NCBI GenBank assembly: GCA_029938605.1
Contig: JAOZUO010000041.1
Coordinates: 23,557-56,248, forward strand
Origin: Deltaproteobacteria bacterium
Lineage (GTDB): Bacteria > Myxococcota_A > Polyangia > HGW-17 > JAJRWW01
Length of the DNA: 32,692 nt
Direction of reading: 5' to 3'
Part shown: piece by piece, positions 30,841 to 32,692 of the stretch
Numbering within the stretch: the first letter of the stretch is position 1
Layout: each line of letters opens with the position of its first letter
Notes under the pieces: model-generated
Database searches by the model: none
What the model saw: the letters and a program-made list of their open reading frames with translations, nothing else
Told to the model about the DNA's origin: nothing
Position numbers and translations under genes: made by a program

Positions 30841-32502
30841 TCAGATGTCCATAATGTTGTCTAAAACGTCCATGGGGCGTGGCCTCATTGTCCGAGGCCG
30901 CATGGGCCGGTACCTCATGGGCCGATACCTCATGGGCTGCTTGGGCGGCCTGCCGGCGGCCGACCCGTCGGAGACCAGCTTGACTTTTTCGGTGACGTCC
31001 TTGTTTGCCGTAATAAAAACGCTCTCGGCGTGAAAGCCCTTGGCCTGGACCTCGATGAGCTCCTCGGTGGCCGACTTGGGCACCACCACGCGGAAGGTAT
31101 TCCCCTTGTAGCTCTTCCCCCGGAACATCACCGCCGCGTGGGCGTAGTTCGGCTGAATGAGCACCTCGATGGTCACCGGCACGTACTTCGGCGGGTCCGC
31201 CGGGCCCCTGGGCGGCATCTGGCTCATGGGCAGCATCGTGGCGACGGGTCGGGGCGCTTTCATCCGGGACATGTTCCCCTTGTTCGCCAGATTTGCCGCT
31301 GCTGTGGGTTTGTTTTTGACGTTTTCGTCATTGAACCATCGGTCCCGGCCGATGAGATACAACAGCAGGGAGGTGACGGTGAGCACCACCACCGCGCCAA
31401 CGATCATGGACAGCATGGAGGGCCGGATGGCCTTTCGCTGCAGCTCGCTCACCTGGGCCAGGGTGGAGCTGGCGTGGGTATCGGAGTGGACCCCGAGAGC
31501 GGCCTGCGGATAGCTGGTCTCCTCCTCCTGGGCGATCTTGATCTGCTGCTCCCGCATGACCCGGCGGTCGTGGAACAGTCGATCCATGGTGACGCCGAGC
31601 TCCTTGCGGTTGACGAAGTTGTTGGACTTCATCAGAAGCTGCGCCAGATCGTCAGAGAAGTCTCCGGCCGTGTCGTACCGGTCCTCGGGTTTGGCGGCCA
31701 GGGCCTTGAGCAGGATCCTCTCCAACTCCACCGGGAGATCAGGATTGGATTGACGGGGCGGCGGTACAACACAGTCCCGCACGCGGAGCAGGGTGGCGGC
31801 CTCGTTGTCGGCCCGGAAGAGGCGGCGCATGGTGACCGATTCGTACAGCACCGTGCCCAGGGAGAAGATGTCCGAGCGCCGATCCATGGGGTCGCCACAG
31901 ACGTGCTCCGGGGACATGTACGCGGCTTTTCCCTTGACCATGCCCGTGCGGGTCTGGGTGAGTCGCTCCGCGGCGAAGGCGATGCCGAAGTCGATGACCT
32001 TGACGTCCCCGCCGTAGCTCACGAGGATGTTCGCGGGGGAGACATCTCGGTGCACGATTCCCAGCGGGGAGCCATCGGAGTTGGTGACCTCGTGGGCGGC
32101 GTGGAGACCTGCGGCGGCGTCGGAAATGATCTGAACGGCGTGGCTCCAGTGCAGCACGTCGGGCGTGCGCACGGCGGCGCGCAGCACATCTCTGAGGTTC
32201 TGGCCGTGAATGTACTCAATGGCCAGATAGTAGGTCTCCTCCTCCATTCCCATTTCGTGGACGGTGGCCACGTTCGGATGCTGGACCATGGCCGTGATAC
32301 GGGCCTCGTCCAAGAACATCTGGATGAACTCTTCTTCCGTGGCGAGGTGCTCGTGGATGAGCTTGACCACGAGGAGCTTCTCGAACCGTTCGGGACCACT
32401 CAGGCGGGCAAGATACAGCGCAGCCATGCCGCCCCGCGCCATCTCGAGGAGGAGCTGGTAACGACCAAACCGTCGGCCTTGACGTACGACTGACTGCACC
32501 AT
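30841..32502 (-). CDS. Membrane Ser/Thr protein kinase with PEGA-like sensor (first kinase)
   Basis: 553 residues. Kinase domain 12-290: glycine loop ARGGMAALYLA (the usual first Gly replaced by Ala22), Lys47, HRD 151-153 with DVSPAN, DFG 171-173, SPE 197-199. A juxtamembrane region (295-360) leads to a membrane helix at about 363-384. The outer part has a Pro/Met-rich linker, a PEGA-like domain (441-508) and a C-terminal repeat of Arg-Pro-Met and Arg-Tyr units (about 521-544). It leads the three-gene operon. AGGT lies 8 bp before the ATG, a weak ribosome site, and a hairpin lies in the leader. It shares the layout and about half of the visible kinase positions with the second kinase, so a local duplication is likely. 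Confidence 0.94.
   Translation of the reverse strand: MVQSVVRQGRRFGRYQLLLEMARGGMAALYLARLSGPERFEKLLVVKLIHEHLATEEEFIQMFLDEARITAMVQHPNVATVHEMGMEEETYYLAIEYIHGQNLRDVLRAAVRTPDVLHWSHAVQIISDAAAGLHAAHEVTNSDGSPLGIVHRDVSPANILVSYGGDVKVIDFGIAFAAERLTQTRTGMVKGKAAYMSPEHVCGDPMDRRSDIFSLGTVLYESVTMRRLFRADNEAATLLRVRDCVVPPPRQSNPDLPVELERILLKALAAKPEDRYDTAGDFSDDLAQLLMKSNNFVNRKELGVTMDRLFHDRRVMREQQIKIAQEEETSYPQAALGVHSDTHASSTLAQVSELQRKAIRPSMLSMIVGAVVVLTVTSLLLYLIGRDRWFNDENVKNKPTAAANLANKGNMSRMKAPRPVATMLPMSQMPPRGPADPPKYVPVTIEVLIQPNYAHAAVMFRGKSYKGNTFRVVVPKSATEELIEVQAKGFHAESVFITANKDVTEKVKLVSDGSAAGRPPKQPMRYRPMRYRPMRPRTMRPRPMDVLDNIMDI
30900..30936 (-). repeat. 15-bp repeat encoding the Arg-Pro-Met tail of the first kinase
   Basis: CATGGGCCGGTACCT and the near-copy CATGGGCCGATACCT stand in tandem, followed by a partial third copy. 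They encode repeated Arg-Tyr-Arg-Pro-Met units. It is a tail repeat different in sequence from that of the second kinase, though both are basic. Confidence 0.75.
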
Positions 32503-32520
32503 CGATAATACCTGGACGAA

Positions 32521-32566
32521 CAGCTAACCGTTGGCCTGACGGAGGCCCAACACCCGACAGTAGCTG
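32521..32566 (-). promoter_or_regulatory. Hairpin in the leader of the Ser/Thr kinase operon
   Basis: CAGCTA (32521-32526) pairs with TAGCTG (32561-32566), and inside it TTGGCCT (32531-32537) pairs with AGGCCCAA (32543-32550) with one bulged base. It ends 18 bp before the kinase start codon. Possible -10 boxes (TATTCT or TATCAT on the minus strand, 32582-32591) lie just upstream, so the hairpin would be at the 5' end of the mRNA. No convincing -35 is present. The rest of the leader to 32692 holds two ACCATGG copies 29 bp apart and no gene I can support. Confidence 0.4.
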
Positions 32567-32692
32567 TCCGTACCAATCCTAATGATAGAATATTTACCAT
32601 GGTGGGGCCAAAAACGCGAACAAAACCATGGGTTGGACCTTAGGACCCGATCGAATATTACTTGATCACTCAAGCCGCCGATGCATCCCGGC

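Overview
The window is high-GC bacterial DNA whose gene families point to the phylum Myxococcota (classical delta-proteobacteria). The reasons are two proteins ending in MYXO-CTERM-like tags, lipoproteins built from Myxococcus-type Cys-rich (DUF4215) repeats, MopE-type metal-binding repeats, two membrane Ser/Thr kinases with PEGA-like sensor domains, a TIGR03790-type protein and a sigma-54 promoter. I see no tRNA, rRNA, CRISPR array, insertion sequence or phage gene. Genus cannot be read from the sequence.

Layout. 1-8593 is all on the minus strand: the start of a peptidase U32 protein (cut by the window edge), an RCC1-repeat lipoprotein with its own promoter, a fused 3-hydroxyacyl-CoA dehydrogenase/enoyl-CoA hydratase, a membrane-anchored WD40 protein and a PLP aminotransferase-like protein. 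At 8802-12877 a single-domain response regulator faces a parvulin/hybrid-histidine-kinase pair that encodes a full phosphorelay (PAS, kinase, two receivers, HPt). At 12988-14373 is an Arg-rich lipoprotein of unknown role with a likely terminator. At 14460-17056 is a coupled pair, a YihY/BrkB membrane protein and a DUF1444-like protein. Next comes a sigma-54 promoter preceded by five 13-bp tandem repeats and driving a 57-residue Pro-rich ORF (17073-17527).

17583-22427 holds two large cell-surface proteins: a DUF4215/PPC-like repeat lipoprotein, and a von Willebrand A/MopE protein with a MYXO-CTERM tail. Upstream of an FHA gene lies a 169-bp imperfect palindrome (22652-22820). Then follow a GAF-GAF histidine kinase (minus), a TIGR03790-like MYXO-CTERM protein (plus) and a small Cys-cluster protein (minus). 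The right end (28006-32502) is a compact minus-strand operon: Ser/Thr kinase, TPR/PEGA membrane protein, second Ser/Thr kinase.

Taken together the region is rich in signalling (two Ser/Thr kinases, an FHA phospho-reader, two histidine kinases, one response regulator) and cell-surface display (at least five exported proteins). The features least explained by known families are the 169-bp palindrome with the FHA gene behind it, and the sigma-54-driven 57-residue ORF with its tandem-repeat upstream region.
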